Below, piece after piece: positions 25,584-33,783 of a stretch of DNA of 64,000 nt (position 1 is the first letter of the stretch; the number at the start of each line of letters is the position of its first letter). The position numbers were made by a program, and so were the translations under genes. The notes below the pieces were generated by a model. The model saw only the letters and a list, made by a program, of their open reading frames with translations, made no database searches and was not told the origin of the DNA. The stretch comes from Arthrobacter_H sp030452125 (GTDB lineage: Bacteria; Actinomycetota; Actinomycetes; Actinomycetales; Micrococcaceae): the NCBI GenBank assembly GCA_052379645.1, contig JBQSYU010000001.1. The stretch is one strand, 5' to 3'.

Positions 25584-26669
25584 GTGTCGGGAAACCCCAT
25601 TCGGGTCGCAATCATTGGTGTGGGGAACTGCGCCACCTCGCTCATCCAGGGCGTTGAATACTATAAGGATGCGGACCCGGAGACGAAGATTCCCGGTCTG
25701 ATGCACGTCCAGTTCGGCAAATACCATGTCCAGGACGTCTCGATCGTCGCCGCCTTCGACGTCGACGCGAAGAAGGTCGGACTGGATCTCGCCGAGGCCA
25801 CCACCGCCAGCGAGAACAACACCATCAAGATCGCCGACGTGCCCACCACCGGCGTCACCGTCCAGCGCGGGCACACCCTGGACGGCCTGGGCAAGTACTA
25901 CCGCGAGACCATCGAGGAGTCCGACGCCGCCCCGGTCGACGTCGTCGCCGCGCTGAAGGAATCCGGCGCCGATGTGCTGGTCTGCTATCTTCCGGTCGGT
26001 TCCGAGCAGGCAGCGAAGTTCTACGCCCAGTGCGCCATCGATGCCGGCGTCGGCTTCGTCAACGCCCTGCCCGTCTTCATCGCCGGGACCAAGGAATGGG
26101 CCGATAAGTTCACCGCGGCCGGGGTGCCGATCGTCGGAGACGACATCAAGTCCCAGATCGGGGCCACCATCACCCACCGCGTGATGGCCAAGCTCTTCGA
26201 GGACCGCGGTGTGACACTGGACCGGACGTACCAGCTCAACGTCGGCGGCAACATGGACTTCAAGAACATGCTCGAGCGTGAACGCCTCGAATCCAAGAAG
26301 GTCTCCAAGACCCAGGCCGTCACCTCCAACACCTCGGCACAGCTCGGCGCCGACGACGTGCACATCGGCCCCTCGGACTATGTGGCCTGGCTCGATGACC
26401 GCAAGTGGGCGTATGTGCGCCTGGAAGGCCGCAACTTCGGTGACGCCCCCGTCTCGCTGGAGTACAAGCTCGAGGTCTGGGATTCGCCGAACTCCGCCGG
26501 AGTGATCATCGACGCCATCCGTGCCGCCAAGATCGCACTGGATCGCGGCATCGGCGGCCCGCTGCTCTCGGCGTCCTCCTACTTCATGAAGTCCCCGCCG
26601 GAGCAGTTCAACGACGAGGCGGCCCACGAGAGCGTCGAGGCGTTCATCCGCGGCGACATCGAGCGCTAG
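25584..26669 (+). CDS. ino1: myo-inositol-1-phosphate synthase
   Basis: 361 aa from GTG at 25584, with TAGGAGT upstream. The NAD-binding start (RVAIIGVGNCATSLIQGVEY) and the core motifs VCYLPVGSEQAAKFYA, GDDIKSQIGATITHR and NVGGNMDFKNM are those of the short actinobacterial inositol-phosphate synthase. It turns glucose-6-phosphate into inositol-1-phosphate for phosphatidylinositol, mycothiol and lipoglycans. It stands alone between the nonulosonate cluster and a strong bidirectional terminator. Confidence 0.96.
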   Translation: MSGNPIRVAIIGVGNCATSLIQGVEYYKDADPETKIPGLMHVQFGKYHVQDVSIVAAFDVDAKKVGLDLAEATTASENNTIKIADVPTTGVTVQRGHTLDGLGKYYRETIEESDAAPVDVVAALKESGADVLVCYLPVGSEQAAKFYAQCAIDAGVGFVNALPVFIAGTKEWADKFTAAGVPIVGDDIKSQIGATITHRVMAKLFEDRGVTLDRTYQLNVGGNMDFKNMLERERLESKKVSKTQAVTSNTSAQLGADDVHIGPSDYVAWLDDRKWAYVRLEGRNFGDAPVSLEYKLEVWDSPNSAGVIIDAIRAAKIALDRGIGGPLLSASSYFMKSPPEQFNDEAAHESVEAFIRGDIER

Positions 26670-26688
26670 GAACCACGGCCCAGAATGC

Positions 26689-26727
26689 GACGGCGGCCGG
26701 CCCCTTGAACAGGGGCCGGCCGCCGTC
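26689..26727. terminator. Bidirectional hairpin terminator between ino1 and fhs
   Basis: A perfect 17 bp stem (26689-26705 with 26711-26727, core GGCGGCCGGCCCC) closes a 5-nt loop. It lies between two convergent genes, 20 bp past the ino1 stop and 10 bp past the fhs stop, so it can serve both. Confidence 0.85.
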
Positions 26728-26736
26728 GTCGTCTGC

Positions 26737-28440
26737 TCAGAAGAGTCCTACGGCATTCCCGTTCCCGTCCACATCCATGCGCATCGCCGCCGGGACCTTG
26801 GGCAGACCCGGCATGGTCATGACGGCCCCGGTCAGCGCCACGATGAACCCGGCCCCGGTTTTGGGGATCAACTCACGCACCTGGAGGGTGAACCCCTCGG
26901 GGGCGCCCAGCAGTTTCGCGTCGTCGGAGAACGAATACTGGGTCTTGGCCATGCACACCGGCAGCGAATCCCACCCGTTCTCCACGATCCCGGCCAGTTG
27001 CCGGCGCGCGCTGGCCGAGAATTCGACGTCGGCACCACCGTAGATATCGCGCACGATGGTGCGGATCTTCTCCTCCACCGGCAGCTCCAGGTCATAGAGG
27101 TGGTGGAAGTCCGAGGGCCCTTCCACGGCGGCCAGCACCTTGGCGGCCAGTTCCCCGGCCCCCTCGCCACCACGGCCCCAGACGTCGGCCACTGCCGCCT
27201 CGACCCCTTCGGCGGCGCACCAGTGGAGCACGGCGTCGAGTTCGGCCTGCGTATCCGTGGCGAACTGGTTGATCGCCACGACCGGGGCCAGCCCGAACCG
27301 TCCGATGTTGCGCACATGCCGGGCCAGGTTCGGCAGCCCCCCGCGCACGGCCTCCACGTTTTCCGGTCCCAGCCCATCCTTGGGGACTCCCCCATGCATC
27401 TTCAACGCCCGGATGGTGGCCACCAGCACCACGGCGGACGGCGGGCAATCCGCATAGCGCGCCTTGATGTCCATGAACTTCTCGGCCCCCAGATCGGCGC
27501 CGAAACCCGCCTCGGTGACCACCACGTCGGCCAGCCGGCGGGCGGTGTTGGTGGCGATGGCCGAATTGCAGCCGTGGGCGATGTTCGCGAAGGGGCCGCC
27601 GTGGACCAGTGCGGGGGTCCCGGCGATGGTCTGGACGAGGTTGGGTTCGATGGCGTCCTTGAGTAGCAACGTCAGCGCCCCCTGGACGTCGAGTTCGGAC
27701 ACGCTGACCGGCCGGCGGTCGAAGGTGTACCCGACCGTCATCCGTCCCAGCCGCTCGCGCAGGTCGTCGAGGTCGGTGGCCAGGCAGAAGACCGCCATGA
27801 CCTCGGAGGCGACGGTGATGTCGAAACCGTCCTGCCGGGGCATTCCCTCGGTGGGTCCACCGAGACCGATGACGATGCTGCGCAGGGCCCGGTCGTTGAC
27901 GTCCATCACGCGTTTGAAGGTCATGCGCCGCGGGTCGATGCCCAGCTCGTTGCCCTGCTGGATGTGGTTGTCGACCAAGGCCATCAGCAGGTTGTTGGCA
28001 CTGGTGATGGCGTGGAAGTCACCGGTGAAGTGCATGTTGATGTCCTCCATCGGCAGCACCTGCGAATATCCACCGCCGGCCGCCCCGCCCTTCATCCCGA
28101 AGATCGGCCCGAGCGACGGTTCCCGCAAGGCGATCATCGTGCGGGTTCCGGTGGCGGCCAGGGCGTCACCGAGACCGACGGTGACCGTGGACTTGCCTTC
28201 CCCGGCCGGGGTGGGGGACATCCCGCTGACCAGGACCACCCGTCCCGGACCCGAGCTGGCCTCGGGCAACCCGGCCCGATTGATCTTGGCCTTGTACCTC
28301 CCGTAGTTCTCCAGCGCCTCCGCCGGAATGCCGGCCGCTGCGGCGATCTCTTCGATCGGCTTCAACGTCGCCCGCTGGGAAATGGCCAGGTCGTTCATGG
28401 CCTCCGGGGCACTATCGGGTTGCTCGGCGGTACTGCTCAT
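26737..28440 (-). CDS. fhs: Formate-tetrahydrofolate ligase
   Basis: 567 aa from ATG at 28440, with GGAAGG about 11 nt upstream; ATG at 28464 is an in-frame alternative. The ATP site is SPTPAGEGKSTVTVGLGDAL, followed by GMKGGAAGGGYSQV, DNHIQQGN and EAGFGADLGAEKF. It makes 10-formyltetrahydrofolate from formate and ATP for purine and initiator-tRNA synthesis. Length and motifs are complete. It is monocistronic, ending at the terminator shared with ino1. Confidence 0.95.
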   Translation of the reverse strand: MSSTAEQPDSAPEAMNDLAISQRATLKPIEEIAAAAGIPAEALENYGRYKAKINRAGLPEASSGPGRVVLVSGMSPTPAGEGKSTVTVGLGDALAATGTRTMIALREPSLGPIFGMKGGAAGGGYSQVLPMEDINMHFTGDFHAITSANNLLMALVDNHIQQGNELGIDPRRMTFKRVMDVNDRALRSIVIGLGGPTEGMPRQDGFDITVASEVMAVFCLATDLDDLRERLGRMTVGYTFDRRPVSVSELDVQGALTLLLKDAIEPNLVQTIAGTPALVHGGPFANIAHGCNSAIATNTARRLADVVVTEAGFGADLGAEKFMDIKARYADCPPSAVVLVATIRALKMHGGVPKDGLGPENVEAVRGGLPNLARHVRNIGRFGLAPVVAINQFATDTQAELDAVLHWCAAEGVEAAVADVWGRGGEGAGELAAKVLAAVEGPSDFHHLYDLELPVEEKIRTIVRDIYGGADVEFSASARRQLAGIVENGWDSLPVCMAKTQYSFSDDAKLLGAPEGFTLQVRELIPKTGAGFIVALTGAVMTMPGLPKVPAAMRMDVDGNGNAVGLF

Positions 28441-28566
28441 CTGCTCACGGACCTTCCCGGCCATCGGCCGTCATGTCGTCCGGCGGACCACCTTGTCACG
28501 CCGGTGACCCCCAAGCTACCAGCGATCCATGGCGCCGTCCCGGGATCGCGGGCCACGTTTTAAGCG

Positions 28567-28599
28567 GCAAAGCCCGCCGGTGAAGCCGGCGGGCTTTGC
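28567..28599 (-). terminator. Hairpin between a small-ORF transcript and fhs
   Basis: A perfect 14 bp stem (28567-28580 with 28586-28599, core AAAGCCCGCCGG) closes a 5-nt loop. No U-tract follows on either strand. It stands 127 bp upstream of the fhs start, so on the minus strand it would end transcripts coming from 28600-29200, where small ORFs with strong ribosome binding sites lie. Confidence 0.65.
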
Positions 28600-28681
28600 G
28601 GTGGGGGCGGATAACCCGTTCATGCTCTTCCTCCTGGGGGTCGGTCGCTGATCTGGCCGGATGAACCGGCGGCGTACCGAC

Positions 28682-28801
28682 TTAGCGAAAGCGGAAAAGC
28701 ATTTCCGGGGGGAGCTGGGATTCGAGGCGGGTCCTGGGCTCGGGGTTATACAAGGTGTTCAACCATTGCGGGCCCAGGGGCTTCCTACGTCTGTTCTGCA
28801 C
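28682..28801 (-). CDS. Small basic protein, third of the small-ORF string
   Basis: 39 aa from GTG at 28801. GGGGAGG lies at a good distance upstream (8 nt), and the stop of the preceding small ORF is 2 nt away, which suggests coupling. The protein is basic and aromatic (MQNRRRKPLGPQWL at the start, then YNPEPRTRLESQLPP). The PR-x2-L-x4-P-x-E pattern is loosely like the end of IS30-type transposases, so a transposase remnant is the alternative. No known domain is recognised. Confidence 0.4.
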   Translation of the reverse strand: MQNRRRKPLGPQWLNTLYNPEPRTRLESQLPPEMLFRFR

Positions 28802-28802
28802 G

Positions 28803-28955
28803 TCATTCACCTCCCCGGTACACATCGGGGCGGGTGGGCTGGCGGGCAGCCGAGTCGTTCATCAGGGGCCGGGCGCGGAGGACGTCGGGGCCGGTGACGA
28901 AGAGTTCGGCGGAGCGGGGGCCGGAAGGGCCGGTGGTGCTGGATTGCGCGGACAT
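28803..28955 (-). CDS. Small ORF, second of the string
   Basis: 50 aa from ATG at 28955, with GAAGGAAC six bases upstream. It is Ser/Pro/Arg-rich, with MSAQSSTTGPSGPRSAELF at the start and a DVYRGGE end whose codons also make the ribosome binding site of the next ORF. No family is recognised. Support comes from the chain of correctly spaced ribosome binding sites rather than from the protein itself. Confidence 0.35.
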   Translation of the reverse strand: MSAQSSTTGPSGPRSAELFVTGPDVLRARPLMNDSAARQPTRPDVYRGGE

Positions 28956-29013
28956 CGCTGTTCCTTCGTTCGAAACCTCGGGGTGGGGAGGCCTGGAACA
29001 GCTGCGCTGGTGT

Positions 29014-29115
29014 CTAGCGGTTCGCCGTTCCGGGGGCGGGGATCAGGGCACGATGACGGGGTCCGGCAGCGTGCGCAGTGGTAGCCACTGCCTGCGTGTT
29101 CTGGATGATCATCAC
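29014..29115 (-). CDS. Small ORF, first of the string
   Basis: 33 aa from GTG at 29115, or 32 aa from the adjacent ATG at 29112. It is preceded by AAGGAGGT, the strongest ribosome binding site in this stretch. The peptide begins MMIIQNTQAVATT and has no known motif. It heads the leftward series of small ORFs between the histidine phosphatase and fhs genes. Confidence 0.4.
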   Translation of the reverse strand: MMIIQNTQAVATTAHAAGPRHRALIPAPGTANR

Positions 29116-29275
29116 GATTCCCACCTCCTTCGGTGAACGGGCCGAGCGCATCGGCGGTCAATAGGTCCACGGGTCGAAACATCTCATTGAGATCTCTCAA
29201 TCACCGTTAACAAACTAACCCGGGATCGGCCTCGAGCGCCAGCCCGGGCCGGAAATTTTCTGTGATTCGTGCTGG

Positions 29276-29307
29276 AACCCGGCGCGTCGGCGACGACACG
29301 CCGGGTT
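29276..29307 (-). terminator. Hairpin after the histidine phosphatase gene
   Basis: A 9 bp stem (29276-29284 AACCCGGCG with 29299-29307) encloses further partial pairing. It is located 14 bp past the stop at 29321. There is no U-tract. Confidence 0.5.
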
Positions 29308-29320
29308 CGTCGGCGGGCGG

Positions 29321-29911
29321 TTACAGTCCCCAGGCCTCGACGGCGGGGGTCTTCTTATCCCAGCCCAACCGGCAGACTTCCGCGGTGCCCAGCAGGAAGT
29401 GGCGTCCCTGTCCTGCTCCGAGCCCCAACCAGGTCGCCGCGAGGATGCGGGAGAAGTGGCCGTGGGAAAAGAGCACGGCGTTCCCGCCATCCGCCAGCTC
29501 GCTGCGCACCCGTTGCACGATCCTCTCGGCGCGGACCCCGACCTGCTCGATGGTTTCCCCGGCCGGGACCCCGTCATCCCAGATCAGGTAGCTGGGGTTC
29601 CTTTCGCGCACCTCGGCCGAGCGGACGCCTTCGTAGTCCCCGTAGTCCCACTCATGGGCGTAGTCCACGACTTCGGCACCGGGGAATCCTGCGAGTTCGG
29701 CGGTATGCCAGGCGCGTTGGGACGGGCTGGTCATCACCAGGTCGAAGGAGGTACCGGCCTGCTGGATGCTGGTCAGTTTCGCGCCGGCGACCCGGGCTTG
29801 CTCCTCGCCATGGGGCGTCAGCGGAAGATCCGTCAGCCCGGTGTACTGGCCGCTGCGCGACCATTCGGTTTCCCCGTGGCGGACCAGCCATAGGCGCGGC
29901 AATTCACTCAT
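29321..29911 (-). CDS. Histidine phosphatase family protein
   Basis: 196 aa. The RHGE signature with catalytic His is at LWLVRHGETEWSRSGQYTG, the second acidic site near HEWDYGDYEG, and the late catalytic His in VLFSHGHFSRIL. It belongs to the phosphoglycerate mutase-like phosphatases acting on small phosphoesters; the substrate is not evident. It overlaps the end of the CCA-adding enzyme gene by 8 nt and is probably co-transcribed with it. Confidence 0.88.
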   Translation of the reverse strand: MSELPRLWLVRHGETEWSRSGQYTGLTDLPLTPHGEEQARVAGAKLTSIQQAGTSFDLVMTSPSQRAWHTAELAGFPGAEVVDYAHEWDYGDYEGVRSAEVRERNPSYLIWDDGVPAGETIEQVGVRAERIVQRVRSELADGGNAVLFSHGHFSRILAATWLGLGAGQGRHFLLGTAEVCRLGWDKKTPAVEAWGL

Positions 29912-31367
29912 CGTTCATCCTCTTCTCGTCCGTTTCCTGCTCGGGTCCCTGCCCGGACCACCACTCGACCAGCGCCTTCGACGCGGCCTCGGGCCCCATC
30001 GGGCCATGGTCCAACCTCAGGTCCAACAGAAACTTATAGGCCCGCCCGACCTCAGGGCCGGGCCCGATCCCCAGCAGTTCCATGATCCGTCCACCGTCGA
30101 GGTCGGGACGAATGGCGTCCATCTGTTCCTGCTCGGCCAATTCCTCGATCCGGCGTTCCAGGTCGTCGCAGGCGAAGGCCAGGTATTCGGCCTTGCGTCG
30201 GTTGCGGGTGGTCACGTCCGAGCGGGTCAGCCGCAACAGGCGTGGCAGCACCGATCCGGCATCGGTGACGTAGCGGCGCACCGCAGAGTCCGTCCAGCCG
30301 GCGTCCCCATACCCATAGAACCGCATATGCAGTTCCACCAGGCGGGCCACCGACTTGATGGTGTCGTTGTCGAAGCGCAGCGCGCGCATCCGCTTCTTGG
30401 CCAGTTTGGCGCCGACGGCATCGTGGTGGCGGAAGCTGACCGCCCCGTTGGGTTCGAAGCGTCGGGTCGCCGGTTTGCCGATATCGTGCAGCAGCGCGGC
30501 GAAGCGCAGTACGAAGTCGGGTCCGGGCACCTCGCCCTCCGCTCCGGTCTCCAGCGAGGCTGCTTGGTCCAGGACCTGGAGGGAGTGTTGGTAGACATCC
30601 TTATGCCGGTGGTGTTCGTCGACCTCCAGGCGCAGAGCGGAGACCTCGGGCAGCACGTGGTCGGCCAATCCGGTGCGCACCAGCAGGTCGACGCCCTCCC
30701 GCGGGTGGCGGCCGGTCATCAGCTTGATGAGCTCGTCGCGGACCCGTTCGGCGGAGATGATGTCGATCCGTGCCGCCATATCGGTCATCGCGGCTTCGAC
30801 CTCGGGGTCCACCGTGACCCCCAGCTGGGCGGCGAACCTCGCGGCCCGCATCATCCTCAGGGGGTCATCGGAAAAGGACGACGCCGGGGTTCCGGGGGTG
30901 CGGATCAGCCCCTGTTCCAGGTCCTTGAAACCCCCGTAGGGGTCCACCAGTTCCAGCTCGGGCAGGCGCAGCGCCATCGAGTTCATGGTGAAGTCCCGAC
31001 GGTACAGGTCCTCCTGGAGCGAGGTTCCGAAGGCCACCACCGGCTTGCGGGAAGCCGGGTCATAGGCGTCCGCCCGGTAGGTCGTGACCTCGATCGTGTG
31101 TTCGGCACGGCGCAGGGCGATGGTGCCAAAGGCCCGGCCGACCTCCCAGGTGGCGTCCGCCCATCCGGCGACCACGGCCAGGGTCTGGTCCGGATCTGCG
31201 TCGGTCGTGAAATCCAGGTCCGGTGAGACGCGGCCCAGGAACAGGTCCCTGACCGGGCCCCCAACCAGGGACAGGGCGTGGCCGGCCGCGGTGAAACGGT
31301 CGGCCAGTTCGAAGACGACGGGGGGAAGGAGCGTCCTGAGGGCGGATGGTGCGGGTAGCTGCTGCAT
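29904..31367 (-). CDS. pcnA: CCA tRNA nucleotidyltransferase (with HD domain)
   Basis: 487 aa. The nucleotidyltransferase head has LVGGPVRDLFLG and the catalytic DLDFTTDA. The RNA-binding helices follow (MNSMALRLPELELVDPYGG, SDDPLRMMRAARFAAQLG), and an HD phosphohydrolase motif (LLHDIGKPATRRF) lies near residue 270. It adds or repairs the 3' CCA of tRNAs. It is divergent from the NUDIX-MurJ genes; the 97 bp between them must hold both promoters. Confidence 0.94.
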   Translation of the reverse strand: MQQLPAPSALRTLLPPVVFELADRFTAAGHALSLVGGPVRDLFLGRVSPDLDFTTDADPDQTLAVVAGWADATWEVGRAFGTIALRRAEHTIEVTTYRADAYDPASRKPVVAFGTSLQEDLYRRDFTMNSMALRLPELELVDPYGGFKDLEQGLIRTPGTPASSFSDDPLRMMRAARFAAQLGVTVDPEVEAAMTDMAARIDIISAERVRDELIKLMTGRHPREGVDLLVRTGLADHVLPEVSALRLEVDEHHRHKDVYQHSLQVLDQAASLETGAEGEVPGPDFVLRFAALLHDIGKPATRRFEPNGAVSFRHHDAVGAKLAKKRMRALRFDNDTIKSVARLVELHMRFYGYGDAGWTDSAVRRYVTDAGSVLPRLLRLTRSDVTTRNRRKAEYLAFACDDLERRIEELAEQEQMDAIRPDLDGGRIMELLGIGPGPEVGRAYKFLLDLRLDHGPMGPEAASKALVEWWSGQGPEQETDEKRMNDE

Positions 31368-31464
31368 AGTCCGTTAAGCTTGTCAGATTTTTCCGCCGGC
31401 GCCTGACGCGCGGCGTACGCGGGGCGGGCACATGTGCACAGCAAAGATGGATAGAGTGGTTTCC

Positions 31465-31992
31465 ATGGCCCATCCAGTACCTCGCGCTCCGAAGCGCACA
31501 CCGCTGAACGCCTCCATGGCGTCTGCGCAGCCGGGCCAGCATTCCCTTCCCACCGTCGAGGAAATCTCCTCCGGCGGAGTCATCGTCGATACGGCGCTGC
31601 CCGGACTCCCGGTGGCAATCATCGCCCGCTACAACCGGGGTGGCCGGCTTGAATGGTGCCTGCCCAAGGGCCACCCCGAGGGCGAGGAGACCAATGAAGC
31701 GGCCGCCGTGCGGGAAGTGGACGAGGAAACCGGCATCGCCGGACGGATCCTCGCCCCGCTGGGCAGCATCGACTACTGGTTCACCGTGACGAACTACCGC
31801 GTGCACAAGACGGTCCACCATTTCCTGCTCGAAGCCACCGGTGGAGAGCTGACCGTCGACAACGATCCCGATCACGAGGCAGTGGATGTCGCGTGGATCC
31901 CGATCGCCGAACTCGGCAGGAAGCTCTCCTTCCCCAACGAGCGCCGCATCGCGGAATTGGCCCGGGACGTCCTCGCTCAACATGGCAACTGA
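31465..31992 (+). CDS. NUDIX hydrolase
   Basis: 175 aa from ATG at 31465; ATG at 31432 is an alternative. The NUDIX box (G-x5-E-x7-REUxEExGU) is complete: GHPEGEETNEAAAVREVDEE, then TGI. The preceding RYNRGGRLEWCLPKGHP is like that of actinobacterial MutT-type enzymes next to murJ. It probably cleans oxidised nucleotides or dinucleoside polyphosphates. Its 3' end overlaps murJ by 11 nt. Confidence 0.88.
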   Translation: MAHPVPRAPKRTPLNASMASAQPGQHSLPTVEEISSGGVIVDTALPGLPVAIIARYNRGGRLEWCLPKGHPEGEETNEAAAVREVDEETGIAGRILAPLGSIDYWFTVTNYRVHKTVHHFLLEATGGELTVDNDPDHEAVDVAWIPIAELGRKLSFPNERRIAELARDVLAQHGN

Positions 31993-33685
31993 GACCACCA
32001 CGGACCAGAAAGCTGGTTCGAACGCCAAGGCTTATCACCTCATGGCCTCGGGGACCATTGTGTCCCGGGGTCTGGGCTTCGCCCGGACGGCCCTGTTGGC
32101 CTTCGCCATCGGATCGAATGCCATGGTGGCGGACATCTTCGAAAAAGCCAACGTCATCCCCAACATCATCTTCATGCTGCTGGCAGGAGGCATCTTCAAC
32201 GTCGTGCTGGTCCCGCAGCTGATCAAGGCCTCGCGGGCCGCGGACAAGGGCTCGGACTACACGAGCCGGCTCATCACGCTGACCATGGTCGTCATGGGTG
32301 CCTTCACCGTGCTGTTGACCCTCGGGGCCGGCCCCATCATCACCATCCTGACCAAGGACTGGTCGGAGCCGATGCTCACCCTGGGCACCGCGTTCGCCTA
32401 TTGGTGCCTACCGCAGATCTTCTTCTACGGCGTCTACGCCGTCGTCGGACAGGCCCTGAACGCCCACGGACGCTTCGGCGCCTACATGTGGGCGCCGGTC
32501 GCCAACAACGTCGTGCAGATCCTGGTCATCATCGGGTTCATGATGTCCTTCGGCAAGTACGACGGCGATCCGGACCAGTTGGCGAACTGGACATCGATGC
32601 AGACCCTCTGGATCGCCGGCGGTTCGACCCTGGGCATCGTGGTCCAGGCGCTCGTGCTGTTCATTCCGCTGGCCCGTTCAGGTCTGCGGATCCGTCCCAA
32701 GTTCAACTGGCGGGGCATGGGGTTGCGCCATGTCGGGAAGCTGGCGATCTGGACGCTGGGTTCGATGACCATGGGCAACGTCGCATCGTTGATCTACGCC
32801 CGGCTGGTTTCCAGCGCGGCGAACGCGCGCAGCTCCCTGCCCCCGGGGGAACGGGCGGGCGTTCCGGGCGAACAAGCGCTGAACGCGATGCAGCTGGTCA
32901 CCGTCCTACCGCACTCCATCTTCGCCTTGTCGCTGGCCACCGTCCTGTTCAATGAACTCTCACGGGCCTTCGCCGACAATAAGCGGGAGAAGGTCGCTCC
33001 CGCCCTTTCCCAGGGACTCCGCACGACGGCGGTGCCCGTCGTGTTCGCCACGGTCGCCTTCATCGTGCTGGCCGGACCCCTGGGCCTGCTCTTCGCCGGC
33101 GGCGGGAAGTATTCGGTGGTGGCCGGCGCCGCGATCGGGCAGCTGCTGCTCCTGACGGCGCTGGGTCTGCCCTTCAAGAGCATCCACTTCTTCCTCATCC
33201 GGGTCTTCTTCGCCGAGGAGGACACCAAGACGCCGATGATCATCCAATCCTCGATGGCCGTCGTCGGCGTGCTCATCGCCTACGCCCTGGCCGCGGCCCT
33301 GCCGGCGGCCAAGATCGCCTTGGGGATCGCACTGCTCTACGGGGTCACGAACATCATTTCCGCCGTGATCGCCCATGTCCTGGTCGTGCGCCGCTACGGC
33401 GACTACGGCACCAGGGAGGTCGTGAACACGTATATCCGGATCGGCTGGTACTCCGCCATTTCGGGGGCCGTCGGGGCCCTGGTGCTCTGGTTCATGGGCG
33501 GATACACCAGCGGATTCGCCTGGGATTCAATCTTCTCCGCCCTGATCAGCATCGCCGTCGTCGGCAGCGTGATGGCCGTGGTGTACCTGCTGTTGTTGAA
33601 GGCCGCCAACGTGCCGGAACTGGACGATTTCATCGGCGGGGCAGCCAAACGCATCCCGGACCTGGGCAGAAGGTTGCGCCGCTAG
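31982..33685 (+). CDS. murJ: Lipid II flippase MurJ (MviN)
   Basis: 567 aa from ATG at 31982 within the end of the NUDIX gene; the frame further upstream is antisense-like. About 14 membrane segments begin at ASGTIVSRGLGFARTALLAF, the canonical MurJ first helix with its conserved Arg. The C-terminal mycobacterial-type extension is missing; instead the next gene encodes it as a separate protein. It moves lipid II across the membrane in peptidoglycan synthesis. Confidence 0.92.
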   Translation: MATETTTDQKAGSNAKAYHLMASGTIVSRGLGFARTALLAFAIGSNAMVADIFEKANVIPNIIFMLLAGGIFNVVLVPQLIKASRAADKGSDYTSRLITLTMVVMGAFTVLLTLGAGPIITILTKDWSEPMLTLGTAFAYWCLPQIFFYGVYAVVGQALNAHGRFGAYMWAPVANNVVQILVIIGFMMSFGKYDGDPDQLANWTSMQTLWIAGGSTLGIVVQALVLFIPLARSGLRIRPKFNWRGMGLRHVGKLAIWTLGSMTMGNVASLIYARLVSSAANARSSLPPGERAGVPGEQALNAMQLVTVLPHSIFALSLATVLFNELSRAFADNKREKVAPALSQGLRTTAVPVVFATVAFIVLAGPLGLLFAGGGKYSVVAGAAIGQLLLLTALGLPFKSIHFFLIRVFFAEEDTKTPMIIQSSMAVVGVLIAYALAAALPAAKIALGIALLYGVTNIISAVIAHVLVVRRYGDYGTREVVNTYIRIGWYSAISGAVGALVLWFMGGYTSGFAWDSIFSALISIAVVGSVMAVVYLLLLKAANVPELDDFIGGAAKRIPDLGRRLRR

Positions 33686-33783
33686 GACACAATGTCCCGC
33701 CCGCCGGGCGCGGACACCGGTAACATGGTCGAAGCACAGCAGCAGCGTGCCCAGCTACACACCACCAAACCCGGGAGTAAATA

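Larger units (their letters stand above)
28441..29320. other. 880 bp interval without a conventional gene
   Basis: Contents seen: small leftward ORFs at 29014-29115, 28803-28955 and 28682-28801. A fourth ATG at 28623 follows a perfect AGGAGG, but its reading frame (to 28516) runs through the hairpin at 28567-28599. An inverted repeat ATTGAGA-TC-TCTCAAT lies at 29186-29201, upstream of the first small ORF, and a terminator at 29276-29307. No long conserved frame is visible on either strand. Confidence 0.6.

Noticed and set aside
28516..28623. Fourth small frame after AGGAGG at 28623
   Set aside because: The ribosome binding site is excellent, but the 35 codons run through the hairpin at 28567-28599, so the peptide is unlikely; kept only as part of the interval finding.
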